DNA of 64,000 nucleotides. It comes from Hofstenia miamia (taxonomy: Eukaryota > Xenacoelomorpha > Acoela). Positions 1 to 12,299 of this stretch are shown here, piece by piece. The position numbers and the translations under genes are program-made. The stretch spans positions 2,422,404 through 2,486,403 of the forward strand of contig SCFE01000029.1 in NCBI GenBank assembly GCA_004352715.1, read 5' to 3'. How positions within the stretch are numbered: position 1 is the stretch's first letter; the number at the start of each line of letters is the position of its first letter. Below the pieces are notes generated by a model. It had not been told where the DNA came from. It ran no database searches and saw only the letters and a program-made list of their open reading frames with translations.

Positions 1-553
1 TGATATTCCACACCACGCATACCACGAAGAGAATGCAGTGGTCTTTCTTGGATTTCAAATTCTGTAATTATGTCTGTTTACATGACAAGTTAAATGAAAG
101 TGGGCTTCATCAGAGAAGATAATGTTTTCGATGAAAGTGACATCCTCGCACAAACGAAGAAAAGATCATTAGGCACTAACTGTTGAGTCAATTGAATTTT
201 GTAGTGCTTCAACTTTAAGTCTTTTTTTTCAGAATGCAGCATAAAATCGATGAAGAAATGGTTAATTGAGAAGCACGTTTTCTGATGAAGGTGTTAGCAT
301 TATCTGTAATGCTTACAACAACTCTTTCAATTGCATCTTCAGTTCGAATTGACATTTTTCTTCCAGATCGTGGTTTGTCATTAACATTCACGGTATCCGC
401 AAATTTTCGATAAAGAGATTTAACTATGTTTTTTGAAGGACTGATTCCTGTTTTAAAATAGATCCTGTAATCACGTTGAACTTCTGTTGTTAACATGGTC
501 CCTATGTACGTTTGCAGAATTCTTGTTCTTTCTTCTTTGCTGTAGCGAATCAT
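1..553 (-). pseudogene. Tc1/mariner-like transposase, broken and cut by the window edge
   Basis: The open frame from 553 down to about 215 reads as an N-terminal helix-turn-helix DNA-binding domain of the type common in invertebrate Tc1/mariner-like transposases (SKEERTRIL near the start, then a PSRK-like linker reading KPRSGRKMSIRTEDAIERV). After a stop or frameshift near 215 the same strand continues with FSDEAHFHL (about 117-94) and VNRHNYRI. This is the block around the second catalytic Asp in this superfamily. The protein would cut and paste the element through a DDE/D active site. The frame is broken between the two domains, and the C-terminal part lies outside the window. Family assignment is by recognised motifs only. 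Confidence 0.75.
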
Positions 554-559
554 GACGAA

Positions 560-1190
560 AATTTAAGGCTTGACAATTAAGCACAATTTAGTAGTCTATA
601 TAGAATAATATTATAACTATAATACAATATTACCATAAAAATATTCTTTTAAACATAACAAATTTCAACTTCCTAGGGTTTATAATTTTGTTTTATTAGC
701 ATAGTAAAAGGGTCAGTTAATTCAGGTTCACGCTGTAAAACAGCTACAAACATTTTAGTGAAATTACAAATCAGGAAAATACCATTGCTAAAAAATGTAT
801 CGTTAAAAGTAAATGATTCGTTTGCATAATGTAGTAAACTATTTAGGATACAAGTGCTGATCCAAGGCTGTGAATTGGGTGATTAGTCACCCCTTTTTCA
901 GTTTGCGCCTATCCACAAGAGTTAAATTATATTTTTGGGTGCTATTTCATTCTTTTGTGCCTATTTAAAAAATCGAAAACAATATAGCCGCCTATTATTA
1001 ACGCTGTGTATCTATGGTCTAAAGTGACAATATGGATTTAGCAAGGACCCGAACCCGAAACAGATCTTGATTCGCAACATTTAACGTCTCGGATCTCTCT
1101 CCAACCGAATGGTGATTAACATCAGTAATTTTTCGATCAACCATTCTAAGCTTTGCTGATATTTACCGTGCTCAGTAGTACTGAGCCAGT
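560..1190. other. No gene seen
   Basis: AT-rich sequence without a supportable ORF or RNA gene. A run of acccgaaccc-type sequence starts near 1045 and recurs at 1190-1245. Confidence 0.5.
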
Positions 1191-1240
1191 ACCCGAACCC
1201 GACCTGACCCGAAATTCGAAATCGGGTCGGGTTTATTCGG
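1191..1240. repeat. GC-rich hairpin of cccgac/gtcggg units
   Basis: A short GC-rich island in AT-rich sequence. The left side carries gacctgacccgaa and the right side atcgggtcgggt, so the two halves pair around a central aattcgaa. The same kind of motif occurs in degenerate form near 1045 and near 28040-28075 (gggctgggccg, gtcgggccgg). It looks like the end of a transposon rather than a gene signal, but no element could be bounded. Confidence 0.4.
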
Positions 1241-1249
1241 GCACCCGAT

Positions 1250-2350
1250 GCCACTCTCTACTATGGACCACTTAGCAGACATTAGTGCAACTAAAATCAC
1301 ACAAGTAAAAATGATGGTTTTACTCTGTAATGATGCTTTTAAACTTTTAGTTTCATTTTGTGTTGGAAAACTTTTTCTTATGGATTTTATTACTATGGTA
1401 CATTATTTTACTGATGGATTAGAGAAAAACAGTCATATTTAAATAAAATATGTATACATATTTTAATTTGTACATTGAAACGTTCATATTATGTGCAAAT
1501 TGTTAAAGCGGCCCAGGCATTTCCTGGAAAAACAAAGGGATCCAGACACCCTTTTAAACGTTCTAAACAAGACCATAAAGGAACTTTTTGTGTCATTGTT
1601 TTGCTTAACATCAATTCCAAGTAAAAATTCACATCAAAGAATTCACGAAGACCCATCTTTGAGTGGAGAATTCATCAATTGTAAGGTTATAGCCATATCC
1701 ATTGCAATAATTTGCAAGTGTGATTATATTGTGGAACGTGAAATTGTTCTCATTCTAAATTTTCGATTCCTTAAATATGCTGAAGTATATTTCTTAAAAT
1801 AACTAGAATTGAAATGAACTTCATTCATAATGTTGAAAGTCGCAAATATTTTGCACATTGTGTTAAAACTTTCACATCTTAAGACATACCACTGTTCATT
1901 AATAGTAAATTTCATTAAATATTATAATATGATTAAAAATTCATTTTTGTTTTAATTTCAATTTTCTAGCCTCTAATGGCAGGCTTTATTCCATAGATCA
2001 AAATTGACCTCTACATCTTTTGTGGCATAGGAAGATCGATACTTTTATGATCTAATTGGGGAGCGAATTCTGGAACACCCTCCGCCGTTGGGATCGAAAA
2101 TGGTCATTAATAGTATGATTAATAAATAAAAATGGGCATCGTATATTTAAAACATATTAAGCATATAACGAAAAATGCAAAATATCCCACCCATTTCTAA
2201 ATAGATACTACATCTATAAATATATACTGTTCAATTGCTTCAGCAACAACGCATTAATACAGTATTTTAAATGTCGATATCATTATTATTCCAAATGTAA
2301 AAATGCTCAAAACTACTGCCTCCTAAATTTTAAACATGTGCGCGAGCTTG
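1250..2350. other. No recognisable gene
   Basis: Two small plus-strand ORFs (1248-1442 and 1491-1802) have no recognisable motif, no codon-bias signal I can see and no splice context. I treat them as chance frames. This is the side of IFT81 where its missing last exon and 3' UTR could lie, but no matching coding stretch was found. Confidence 0.45.
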
Positions 2351-2580
2351 TTAGGTCACGATTAGACTAGTGATTAGTTCAAAAGTGATCTGTCACATTT
2401 TGATTGATCGCCTGTCTAATCACTCGAGATAATTAGCGATGTGACGATCACAAAGAAATCGTGCGCGTACGATTTCCTTGCGATCGTCACATTGCCAATT
2501 ATCTCGGGTGGTTAGACGTGAAATTCCTTTAAATGTGACAGATCACTTTTTATCCAATCACTAATCTAACCGTGGCCTTA
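2351..2580. mobile_element. Palindromic MITE, PIF/Harbinger-like, with TTA target duplication
   Basis: The whole segment is an imperfect inverted repeat whose axis lies between 2465 and 2466. The left arm begins ggtcacgattagac and the right arm ends gtctaa-type sequence then cgtggcc. The pairing continues across the full 224 bp, including the internal blocks gtgatctgtcacat and gagataatt-gc-atgtgacgatc, and meets at atcgtgcgcgtacgat. It is flanked by TTA on both sides (2351-2353 and 2578-2580). A 3-bp TTA/TAA duplication with GGCCA/GGTCA-type ends is characteristic of PIF/Harbinger non-autonomous elements. No transposase is encoded. Boundaries are exact by symmetry; the superfamily is inference. 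Confidence 0.75.
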
Positions 2581-3006
2581 ACTTTTGCATAGTTGTAAAC
2601 ACATAAATACCTGTATTAACAAGGAGAAAATATACTGAAAAGTTTATAAAGAATCATTTATAATTAGTATAATAAAGTTTATCCAGAAGAAAGCAATGAC
2701 AACACAAACATTATTCGAAAAAACATTTTTAAAAGTTTGCTAATCAAACAAATCATATTAGTATTTTATAAAATATTGAATATGTTTCAAAGAAAAAATC
2801 GTGGAGTATGTATTTACAATGTTATTGAAAAAAGAACTGATGACACGTAAAAAAAATTTGTGTTGAATACAACACAACAAACAATAACATTTCATTGAAA
2901 AGTTAATGTATACATTCATAAAGTCCAAAAAATTAATAATGATAAAAATAACAAAATGTTGAGAAAGGTAATTATGTAAAATGAATGGTTGAATTCTAGA
3001 ACTCAC

Positions 3007-6000
3007 CTTGCCAACAGTCACCTGCTCATTTAGTCTCGCATTATACATTTCGCGAAGTGTATTTCGTTTAACTGAAGGGTCATTGGAGGTATAATTTTTC
3101 AATTCTTTTTTTATTAAGTCATCTTGTAAGCGTAGAGACTGAAAAATACTCAAACGTGAATAAAACAATTAAATCACTTACATCAATAAGAAGAGTTAGC
3201 TGATAGAACCTAGTTTCATACCCAGACATTTCACTGCGAAGAGCTTTTACGTTGCGCTCCAACTCATTTCTTTGTGATTCGCAATTAGATTTAACAGCGT
3301 CATACTTAGATTTGATAGATGTGTGCTTCTCTTTGACTTCGGCTAAACGTGTTCTCAACTCTTTGACTTCACGTAAAGGTCCTTCCATCTCAGCACGCTT
3401 TTCATTAATTTTAACTCTCAAATCATCTACCTAGAAGAAATCGCATTAATAAAATACTCAATTCAATTCCATTAAATGAAACCTACAAACTTTAAGACTT
3501 AACTGCAACTCTAATATTTTAGATACTTACAGCGTCAGAATAATCAACTAAAGTCTGCCCTTTTATTTCATCAATTTCAGATTTTTTCGTAGAGACCGCC
3601 TGCAGTTCCGAATGAGTGGCAGTGAAACCAGACACACCAGCTTTATCTTCCTTTGCTTCCTAAAAAAACAAATATTAGGTGATATATATTCAGCAGAAAA
3701 ACAACATTTGAAAGGTTTTTTAATTATTCATTTCATTGTTATTTTGTTCTTTATTAATTAATATTTACTAAAATCATTTTTTTCATTTATATTTAGTTAT
3801 TTTAACAAAATTTAATTGTTAATGACATGTTCAATCAGTTCAATGTCATCATTCCCAAATTTAAAATCGAAATAATTCATGTTTAATGTAAAACTAGTCT
3901 AAGAATATTATTCAAAGAAAAATAACTACCAGTTCGCTGCTGACTCGTTGTAATTCAGTTTCAAGAAGAATTTTTGTTCGTTGTAAATCAACGGTATGGG
4001 CACGGAGGCTTTCATACTCCTTGCTTAATTTTTTATACTGCTCCAAGGACTGTTTCATTTCTTCCTTCAAATCGGATTTAACCTTCCGAGTATCAGGCTA
4101 TAAATCAGTTGTTTTTAGAGATTTAAGCAGAAAATACTTACAGTAAAAATATGCTCTAGTTCCTGTATTTTGGATTCAAAATCCCTAGTGAGTTCTTTCA
4201 ATTCTCGCTGCCTGTCCTGTTCGGATTTGACATCAGCTTCGAATCCCTGCAATTGCTTATTCATGTTCCCGATTTGCTTTTGAACAACACTGCGAGCTTT
4301 AAGGGCTTCGGGATCAGAATCCAATTCTGCAGCAGTTTGAGTCAACTGTTTGACGTCTTGATTCAACACATCAAGCTAAACAGAAAGTAACATATGCAAA
4401 AATAAAAAGAATCTCTTTAGCCTTAACAGCCTCGCGTACTTGAAAAGACTATTTCCTTGAACATTCTGATTTCATAAAAATTTTAAATTTTATCAATACA
4501 TAAGGTTCAGATAATTATAGGGTTTAAATCCCATGAGATCAGCTTAACTGTATATCAATTTCACAAGCTCATTGAGGTGTACTGCACACAAAGTCAGATG
4601 TCGTAGTACACCTCAATGGGACACAGCAAAGGATAGCGGTTTAAAAACAAAGGGAAGATAAGAATTTTGTTTAATGCCAGTTTCTAATTCTTTTTCAAGT
4701 ATTCCTTCAAAAATTCGGAATTTGTTCTAAAATAGTAAAACGAGCGTTCTTGTAGCATAACCGAAGTTAAAATTAATCGAAAACCGTTAAAGTCTATGCG
4801 AGTCATTCTAATTCCAAGGTATATTTTAAGTTCCACTTGCCTCGTTCAATGAGGCTCGTTTTGACTCGATATTTTTTAAAAATATTGTGCTCTTAGAATT
4901 TTTTACATAGCTCTTCCTATTATTTAATAAACACTTCTAAAATAGGGTTATTAGAAAGGCATATTGAATGAAAGAATAAGAAAAATCTGCATAATCAAAT
5001 TAACAAGCAGAACTATAAATTTGCTTTGCTTAAGAAACGCTCGTTGTATATCCAATACAGCTGAATTTATATGAATGAACTTTTATCCATGTCTAACTAT
5101 GGATTGGTGAATAACATAAACTACAAGTAATTTTGTATACAAGTTATTTCTACGTCTCTAAATTTACTAGTTTACAACTCCATACCTGCCAGAGTAGCAA
5201 CCGGGTCACAAAATGTGACCCATGCACTCAGATAGAATATGACCCGTTGACCCAGTGAGACTTTGCACATTTGCAAAAAATGATTGCTTGGAATATACAT
5301 TTTAGCGAAGCAGCACATTACTCTAGTTCACTTTGGCATTCGAAAGAACTTTAGTCTAACTTTAAACAGTCTGGTGTCCTTTTAAATGGACAATCCGATT
5401 TTTGACATTTGCAAATTTTATCCAATTACATTAGGAAATTACGACATCATGAGCCAATCATGCATCTATTAGTGAAGGTACTTGAATTTAATGGGGAGCA
5501 TTTGTACTAGAGTGCATTGCTGCATCTAAAGTACTTGAAACGATAAAATTAGTTTTTTCAAAAATTTCCTGATTTTTCATTTTCTCCCTAACTAATGTTT
5601 AGAAAATTATAATGCTTGCGTGGCATGGGATCTATATATGTAGAAAAACCTGCAAAGCCCATTGAAGAATGCCAATGGGACAAAAATTACAGAGGAGCCA
5701 CTCATCTATCCTGTAGTTCTTGAGTTAAAAGCATTTAAGAATTTTTTCAAAAAATAAGAAAATTTTTAAAAAAAATCCTAGTGTGCTTAAAGGCTAATAA
5801 TCGGAAACTAACAAGGTGAAAATAAAGCCACTTATAAATAACGTAGTAACCTCATAGTAAACAAGGAAAGGAAAAATTAAATAATCAAGAATTTTAAGCT
5901 CATAAGAGTATGCCAGCAAAAATTAATTTTGCTTTATAATCCATCAAGTTATTTTGCACACTTAAACTTAGGCAATTAAGTTAAGTATTACTGAATTTCA

Positions 6001-7999
6001 CTAAAGTATAAAAAAGAGTGTATACATCAAATCTTCAATATAAATACAATGATAACGTTGAAGTTCACCGGACCTGTTTTTATAGCAATCGAGGAACTAC
6101 CCCGGCAATAAATTTAGTAGACCCTGTTACTTACTATAAAATGTAAACCATTTGTGCCCTCAGAAGCGGCTTCTAATTGATCGCGGGGTACGCCCCAATT
6201 TTCTAATAAATTGAAGTAGTCATCTCTTTCAGCGCCCATTATAAGGGCTTTCTTCTCATTTAATTGGGATTCCTCTTGAAGAAGTTCTTCACGCTGTTCC
6301 ATTCTCTGACGATATTCGGCGCTTACGTTCATTATCAAATCTAAAATTAACTTAAATAACGTAATGCCCATTTAATTACACCCCTGTTTTAAACTTGTGG
6401 TGTGGCAATCAATGGAATGTTAGCATTTTCAGAGAAAAATTGTTTAAGAAGTAGCATATATATATATATATATATATTTAAAAGACATTTTCTGTATTGC
6501 AGTACATGAAATCAAAGTTGACTCCGAGGTTCTTTGTAATCGAAAGCTTGAAATAATTCAATCATATACAGTGGTGTGCAAAAGTTTGAATACACCTGTT
6601 TTTTTATTGATTTCAGTAGCTTAAACCACAATTACTAGCAAAAAAGAATATCAAAAAACCAGCATTGTGTTGAAGTGTTGATTTGCATCTCTGGTGAAAT
6701 GAGCTGCTAACATTAGGATTGGCAGTCACTATTTGGTGGATCTGGCAGTCAGCTTGAAAAGAGGTCTTTCTAGATCATCCACTACCTTTCTCAAAACATT
6801 ATTGCCTGTAGATGATTGGCTGGCAATTGCATGTTGTGCAATTATATATATATATATACCTTAAATAATGAAATAAACATTTCAAAATGATCATTTATCA
6901 ATGCAAAATAAGGTAAAAGAGGAAAATAAGATTCGTATGTTACTTAACTGCAAGGTTTTGACATAAAAATACACAAATTTTACGAACTTAATATAGGAAA
7001 CCTGCGGGTGTTGGAGCAACTGACTTCTTCAATTGTTCAAGATGTCGGGATTCATATTGAAATCTTACTTGTAAGACCTCTAACTAAATAGGAATACATG
7101 TGTCGCATAACAAAGACAAACTAACTTGATTTTTGCGTGCGTCAAATTCTCTCAATAGTAACTCTTTTTCATCACGTTCCTTCTGTAATTCTGTAACCTG
7201 CTCAAAAATTTTTCTGTCTGAATCGGCTTGGATCTTTTGGTTGTTTGATGCTATGCGTTGTTGGAGATTTTCAATTTCAGAACGCATTTTCTCTTGATCT
7301 TTTCGAATTTCATTCAAATCTTTGTCTCCTCGCTGTTTATTCGCAGCCTTTAAAGCTGAATGGTTCTTCTTCAAAATATCTTGGAGATTTTTGTACTAAA
7401 ATATACATTCAAATTTTAATCCAGATATTAATTGTATGTACATTCTCCCAAGCATTAAATACTTCTTCATCAGCTAAATATTGTGGATCTGGACCCTGGT
7501 AAGCTAAAAATTTGGCCAAAATAGACCTTTCTTTTAAGTAATGAAATCTTTCAAGCAAATAATCTAGAACTATTAATAGAAGCTCTCGATGTTCGGATAG
7601 TTCCAAACATTCGTTTATGGAAGTCAACCTAAATATATATACATGTTTTATGCACATTTAAAAAATGCATCATACGCGGATGAGTAGCGACTATCTTTGC
7701 CAGCAACTTGAGTAGTTTTTTCTAAGACAAATCCAACTATTTCATCAAGATTGTATTCATCATGAAGATCAAATTTTTCATCCTGAAAGAGAAGTAGCGG
7801 GAATTCAACTAATGTATAATTAGCATAAAATTACCTCAATATTCATTGCTTTAAAAATCTTAAATATAATTTCCAAAAGCTTTTTTATGTCTAATTTGTC
7901 CAAGTTGTAAAATTCTATCCGATCTTGTTTAAGTGCTTGTCGAAGCCGATCATTTTGCAGATTTTTAGAAATCCGTGAAAGATAAATGCTTTTCTCCAT
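3007..7999 (-). CDS. IFT81: Intraflagellar transport protein 81 (IFT81), 11 exons, C-terminal exon missing
   Basis: IFT81 is a subunit of IFT complex B. With IFT74 it binds tubulin and carries cargo along cilia. Exons (high to low): 7999-7835, 7782-7676, 7628-7442, 7395-7126, 7083-7002, 6340-6135, 4375-4142, 4097-3930, 3659-3531, 3427-3182, 3138-3007. Every junction is GT-AG and phases agree throughout, giving 642 codons against about 676 in vertebrates. Exons 1-3 match the N-terminal calponin-homology-like region (LKERSILAKFL, then LADEEVFNAW). Exon 4 has EIRKDQEKM and starts the coiled coil. Exon 9 has the family block GVSGFTATHSEL, and exons 10-11 match the last coiled coil (SNCESQRNELERNVKALR; YTSNDPSVKRNTLREMY). 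The start at 7999 aligns with the usual N-terminus. The last ~60 residues after the 3007 donor were not found. Exon 6, with LENWGVPRDQLEAASEG, is divergent, so that middle part rests mainly on phase. Confidence 0.88.
4569..4617. repeat. Perfect 14-bp hairpin in an IFT81 intron
   Basis: The arms cattgaggtgtact (4569-4582) and agtacacctcaatg (4604-4617) are perfect reverse complements with a 21-nt loop, inside the 1.76-kb intron between exons 6 and 7 of IFT81. A second short hairpin, gggtcac/gtgaccc, lies near 5202-5220 in the same intron. Both could be transposon ends or transcribed hairpins. I see no further support for either. Confidence 0.45.
6569..6850 (-). mobile_element. Internally deleted Tc1-like element remnant
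   Basis: The segment begins at 6569 with cagtggtgtgcaaaag directly after TA. This is the form of a Tc1-family terminal inverted repeat at its TA target. On the minus strand, 6775-6670 reads TARSTK, a stop, then VTANPNVSS. This resembles the linker between the paired helix-turn-helix DNA-binding domains of Tc1-like transposases. The terminal repeat and an N-terminal transposase piece lie within 300 bp, so most of the catalytic domain must be deleted. It lies in the intron between IFT81 exons 5 and 6 and is non-functional. A TA microsatellite ends it at 6843-6858. Confidence 0.5.
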
Positions 8000-8000
8000 T

Positions 8001-11000
8001 ATTACTAAAAATAGTGAATTAAAAGTCTAAACAGTACTCAAAGGAAACTAAATTAAAATTATGTTTTGGGTTAGAAAAATATAAATCATAGTGAACATTT
8101 CCATGAGGCATTTACTGAGCATCATTATTTAAGTATTCATCTCAAACTTATCGGCGTTTTTTATAAAAAGCGTCTAAATTTTTTTAATAAAAAACGTACA
8201 TCTTTTTGTGACTTTAACGTGGAAATTTCAAGAAATTTTTTTTGCAAAATTTAAATTTTCCTAAACTAAAATACTTTGCCACTTTTCCACAAAGCGTTAC
8301 AATTAAAATATATAAATAACTTGAAAACATGACATTGACACATGAATATAATAAATAAACTTTAACCGTTTTAATAAATAATGAGTTAATACATTTTCTG
8401 AATTTCAACAACTAGATAACAACTTATTTAAGACGAGAGTTATATTTTTCATCAGACATGTGGTTATCAGTGAAGAGATTACTAAAACTCATTTGTAAAC
8501 TTAGTTATGAGAATTCACCCCTTCTCTATTTAAATCCCTTATGCTTTGTATCTTTTACTTCATTGCTACTTGGATTGACTAATGAAAAAACCTTAGAATT
8601 GTCAAGTGGGTGATACACGGCACAACTTGTGTGTCAAACTTTCAAATATAACCCCATGTCAATGAAAATCAAATTTAATAATTTATAAAAAAATTGTAGT
8701 TTTCACGGAAGTTTCATTTTGCCATGTACAACAAACAGGGAAAGGTTGCGCTATGCGCTCTAACAATTGACAACAGTGAAAAGTCAAAACGTGGGGGTTG
8801 TGAGTAAAGCCATGGCGGCACGTCAGAGACAGACATGGGCTGCATAGAACTTGAGCTAAGATATATAAAATATCTATCGAAATTAAAAAAAACTGATTTG
8901 ACAATTAATCAACAAACTAGCATGAATACTATCGATTTTACAGTTATATATTCACTTGCTTAATTCCATTCTAAAATTAAATAACTTCCATATTTCAAAA
9001 GAAATATAAATGTGATATTTAATAGTATTACACCAAAACAGCAACATGTTCCAACTTAAGATTTCAAGCAACAGGTTAAACATTTAATGGTATAGAACAA
9101 CACGATTAAACTTCAATACTTCTTCATTTACACTACTCCCATTTCTAACTATCTGATTACTACTCATCAGTTAGACTTTCTTATTTTCTTCAAAATTTAT
9201 GTCCTCTCGACTCCTTAAACTGGTCCTCTTTTGTACCTCTCTTCAATTCTGATAATAAGTGTTCTTTTCATATATATTGTAAATGCACTTCCCGTACTTA
9301 TTAATATTTTTAGTAGAGCTAAGTTATTATATTTTTAAACTTCACTTTTTTAATCGCCGTAAAGGAAAATAAAGTATTTTTGTTGTTATTCAAAAAATGT
9401 TGCAGTAATATTCAAAGTTATCCTCATTATATATAATGTTCATATATATATAATATAACTTTGTACGCCTCCTCATGCACAAACAAGGTAATAATTTATA
9501 AACTTTGATAAATGCAACCATGTTCTCTTTTCTTACAAATGTAACGCGACAGCTGTCGTTTTCTGATTTCATTAAATTGCGTGATAGCGAGAGAAAGTGT
9601 AGCAAACCTGTTTGAAAGAGTGATACACTGTCAAACTTACCCCGCACACAAGTCGGACAGGAAAAATCAAAATTTGTAATGGTTTTTTGTGCCTGTCAAT
9701 TATAAAATTGAGTTTGAGAAATAAGTTGGACCGCAGGGTTTCTCAACTTCAATTGCCTGTTCTCCATGGTAAGAACTATGAGATTAATTAATTTAACCGA
9801 TAAATTTGCATAATTGACCAAATTCGTAGCATGCGGTATATATTTAAGAACAATAGCAAAGAAAACTTGGAATTTATAAAAAATTATTATCGAATATTTA
9901 ATAAATTGCAAGATATAAAAGAATATTTATGCAAATCTATAAATTTTTAGTTTAAATCAAGTCCTTACCAGAAATTTCCAAATACACCGTGCTAAAAAAT
10001 TTATATATATATTAATTTCGATTATTCAATGTGTTTTACTTATATTATTATAAGAACTAATATATGCGCTTTGTTGAGTACATAACTTATTAAGGAAGGT
10101 TGTGTGTATAAACATAGGGGATATATGATTAAATTTCTATGAAAATTTACATCGTTCTTTTTGGTGTTAAAAATGTTAACAGTAAGAACATAAATCATCA
10201 ATTATAGTCTATATTCGAAAGATTGAAGCACACCTTATATATATATGACGCTTTGTACATAAAAATCTTATTTATTTCATCTTGTATATATGTGAATTGC
10301 TCACATTATTTAAGGCAATGGCTACATCTGTAGGAAATAACTGAATTAAATCAATCTCATTAGGCTATTGCACCTCTTTGAGAAAAATGTTAATTACAAC
10401 ACAACAAGCAACAGATTTAAATGTAAAAACGAAATATTTCAATAAATCTAGTAAGCAATGAGGAGTTGTTGAGTAAAACTTAATTAATTGACAAAATATC
10501 CAAATCGATGAACTACAGGCTTTAGGCACAAAACAAATGAAATGACCTTGCTTTTGATTATAGCTTTATTAAGAATCAGTTAATCGACACTACATATGCA
10601 AAGATACAAAAGTAAATTAAAAAAGGCGATTGCCTGTTTTGAATCAATTTGCAATTAATTGGTTCTTGCACTACATGCTTAAATTATAAAGGCCATATGT
10701 TTAATCACATATACATTTTCAATATAAGTATGAAAATATATAGTTCTATAGGTTATACTTATTGCATATAACACTTTGAGTAAATTTATTTGAATTTTCA
10801 GTAATAATTGCTTATCGAAAAAGGTAATTGCACCCAGCCGATACACTACAAAATATATGTATTTATAACCATATTAGCGGGATTTATAATATCTATGCAT
10901 TAAAAATGTATGCAATGCGGTCACGTTGACAATAAATTCGGTTTTACTAATCGGTAAATATAATGTGGAAATAAATACAAATCGGAAAAAAATTTATTTA

Positions 11001-12130
11001 AATATCTCAAGAAAGATGAACATGATTTACACTAAAAAATAAAGATTTGCATGATTATACTTTTGTCTTGTAATTTGTTTTTTTGTCCGGAGTCTTCGCG
11101 TGCAACCTATTCTATACCTTCGCCTTTAATTTGTACTTCTAAAGATCCTCATGATATATAAGAATTCTGCTGCTCAACCTTCAGTGTCTTCTATACTGAA
11201 TTGAATTCCTCAACTTTGCGGTAGTCTCTATGTACCTTTTTAAAGATGTTCAATGTAGATCACTCCTTCACGATTAAAAAAGGACAACTATCACTTTGGC
11301 TTAGCTTAATTTTTTCACAATGGGCTCTAAATGGGGACGTCAGACGCTCTGCTTTGCTTGACTCCTTGGAAGCTTAATCATAATGGCACAGTCAAGTTGC
11401 ATCAACTTGTCAGTATCGGTATCAAATTTATTAATGAATAAATTACACAAATCTTGTTTCATTGTTAGCAAATGAAAACCCATCAACATGATAGCTAGTG
11501 TTATTTCAGCTATGCGATTATTTAGATGAAATCTAAATTTTGCTATGTATTGAAAGTTATAATCACACGTCTTTGTCAATATCGACTAACTCATTCTATT
11601 AGTGCCTTTAGTTTTCGACTATAGAAGTACACACTGTTTGATAAGTGGGCTAAAAAAAATTGACCGATTGATGGCATTTAATATTTTTTAAAGCTGTCAG
11701 AGCTAGATTGTTTGTAATAAAACATAAATATTGTTGATAGACAGAACCATCAATGTGCTATACATGACAAACTCATCATTTTAATGTATATATTGTGAAA
11801 AAATAACTAATTTCAAAAAATAAGCTGCAATAAACGTATTAGTATCTTTCCCCTAGTGATTGGAATGCTGTCCTTTTAAACGCAGTTGTAAATAAATAAT
11901 ATAAGTAAGTTTCTAGAAAAATTATTTCGAATTGAAATTTCGAGATTACTATTAGCTAATTTTATCTGAAACCTGTATTTAAATATAATGCAATAACCAT
12001 ATAAAATATCGCTATTTTAAGTGAGACTGCTCTATTCTGTGTGTTCCAATCATTAACAAAGAAGTTAAATTTATAATAACATAATTTACAACTCAAAATA
12101 TTTAAAAAACAAAGATTCTGTAGCAAAGTT
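8001..12130. other. 4 kb without a recognisable gene
   Basis: AT-rich sequence upstream of IFT81. Short ORFs at 8683-8904, 9390-9647, 9696-9911 and 11340-11579 (all minus) show no motif I recognise. The stretch near 8690-8860 is less AT-rich and lies directly upstream of IFT81, so it may include promoter sequence or an old transposon. The IFT81 promoter must lie close to 8000, but no defined element could be read. Confidence 0.45.
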
Positions 12131-12149
12131 GCTGTGTTTTCACTTGCTT

Positions 12150-12295
12150 ACAAGTATACTTGTGAAGATTGTCATCAATCTTACATCAGGCACATGCAGA
12201 CATTCTTCTACAAGAATTGATGAACATCTATCAGGATTCAGAACATTTAAACTCAGAAATTCAACACCATCTACATTGAATTAGTAGGAAAATTT
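12150..12295 (+). pseudogene. GIY-YIG endonuclease fragment of a Penelope-like retroelement
   Basis: From 12150 the plus strand reads KYTCEDCHQSYI. After a one-base shift it continues with GTCR and STRIDEHLSGFRT. The pattern Cys-x-x-Cys, YI(G), T-x-R, then R-x-x-EH is the GIY-YIG nuclease signature found at the C-terminus of Penelope-like elements, where it nicks DNA at insertion. The fragment is frameshifted and only about 50 codons long, with no reverse transcriptase recognised beside it. Identification rests on motif spacing and is moderately secure. Confidence 0.5.
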
Positions 12296-12299
12296 TGAA

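Noticed and set aside
1248-1802. Two plus-strand ORFs of 64 and 103 residues
   Set aside because: No motif, no splice context and no detectable family; treated as chance frames in AT-rich DNA.
2758-3168. 136-residue ORF overlapping the last recovered IFT81 exon
   Set aside because: After the donor at 3006 it is hydrophobic, AT-rich read-through into intron sequence with no family similarity.
8683-8904. Cys-rich 73-residue minus ORF
   Set aside because: No recognisable domain spacing; probably part of the IFT81 upstream region or an old transposon.
11340-11579. 79-residue minus ORF considered as a hAT fragment
   Set aside because: None of the hAT landmark blocks could be found in it or beside it.
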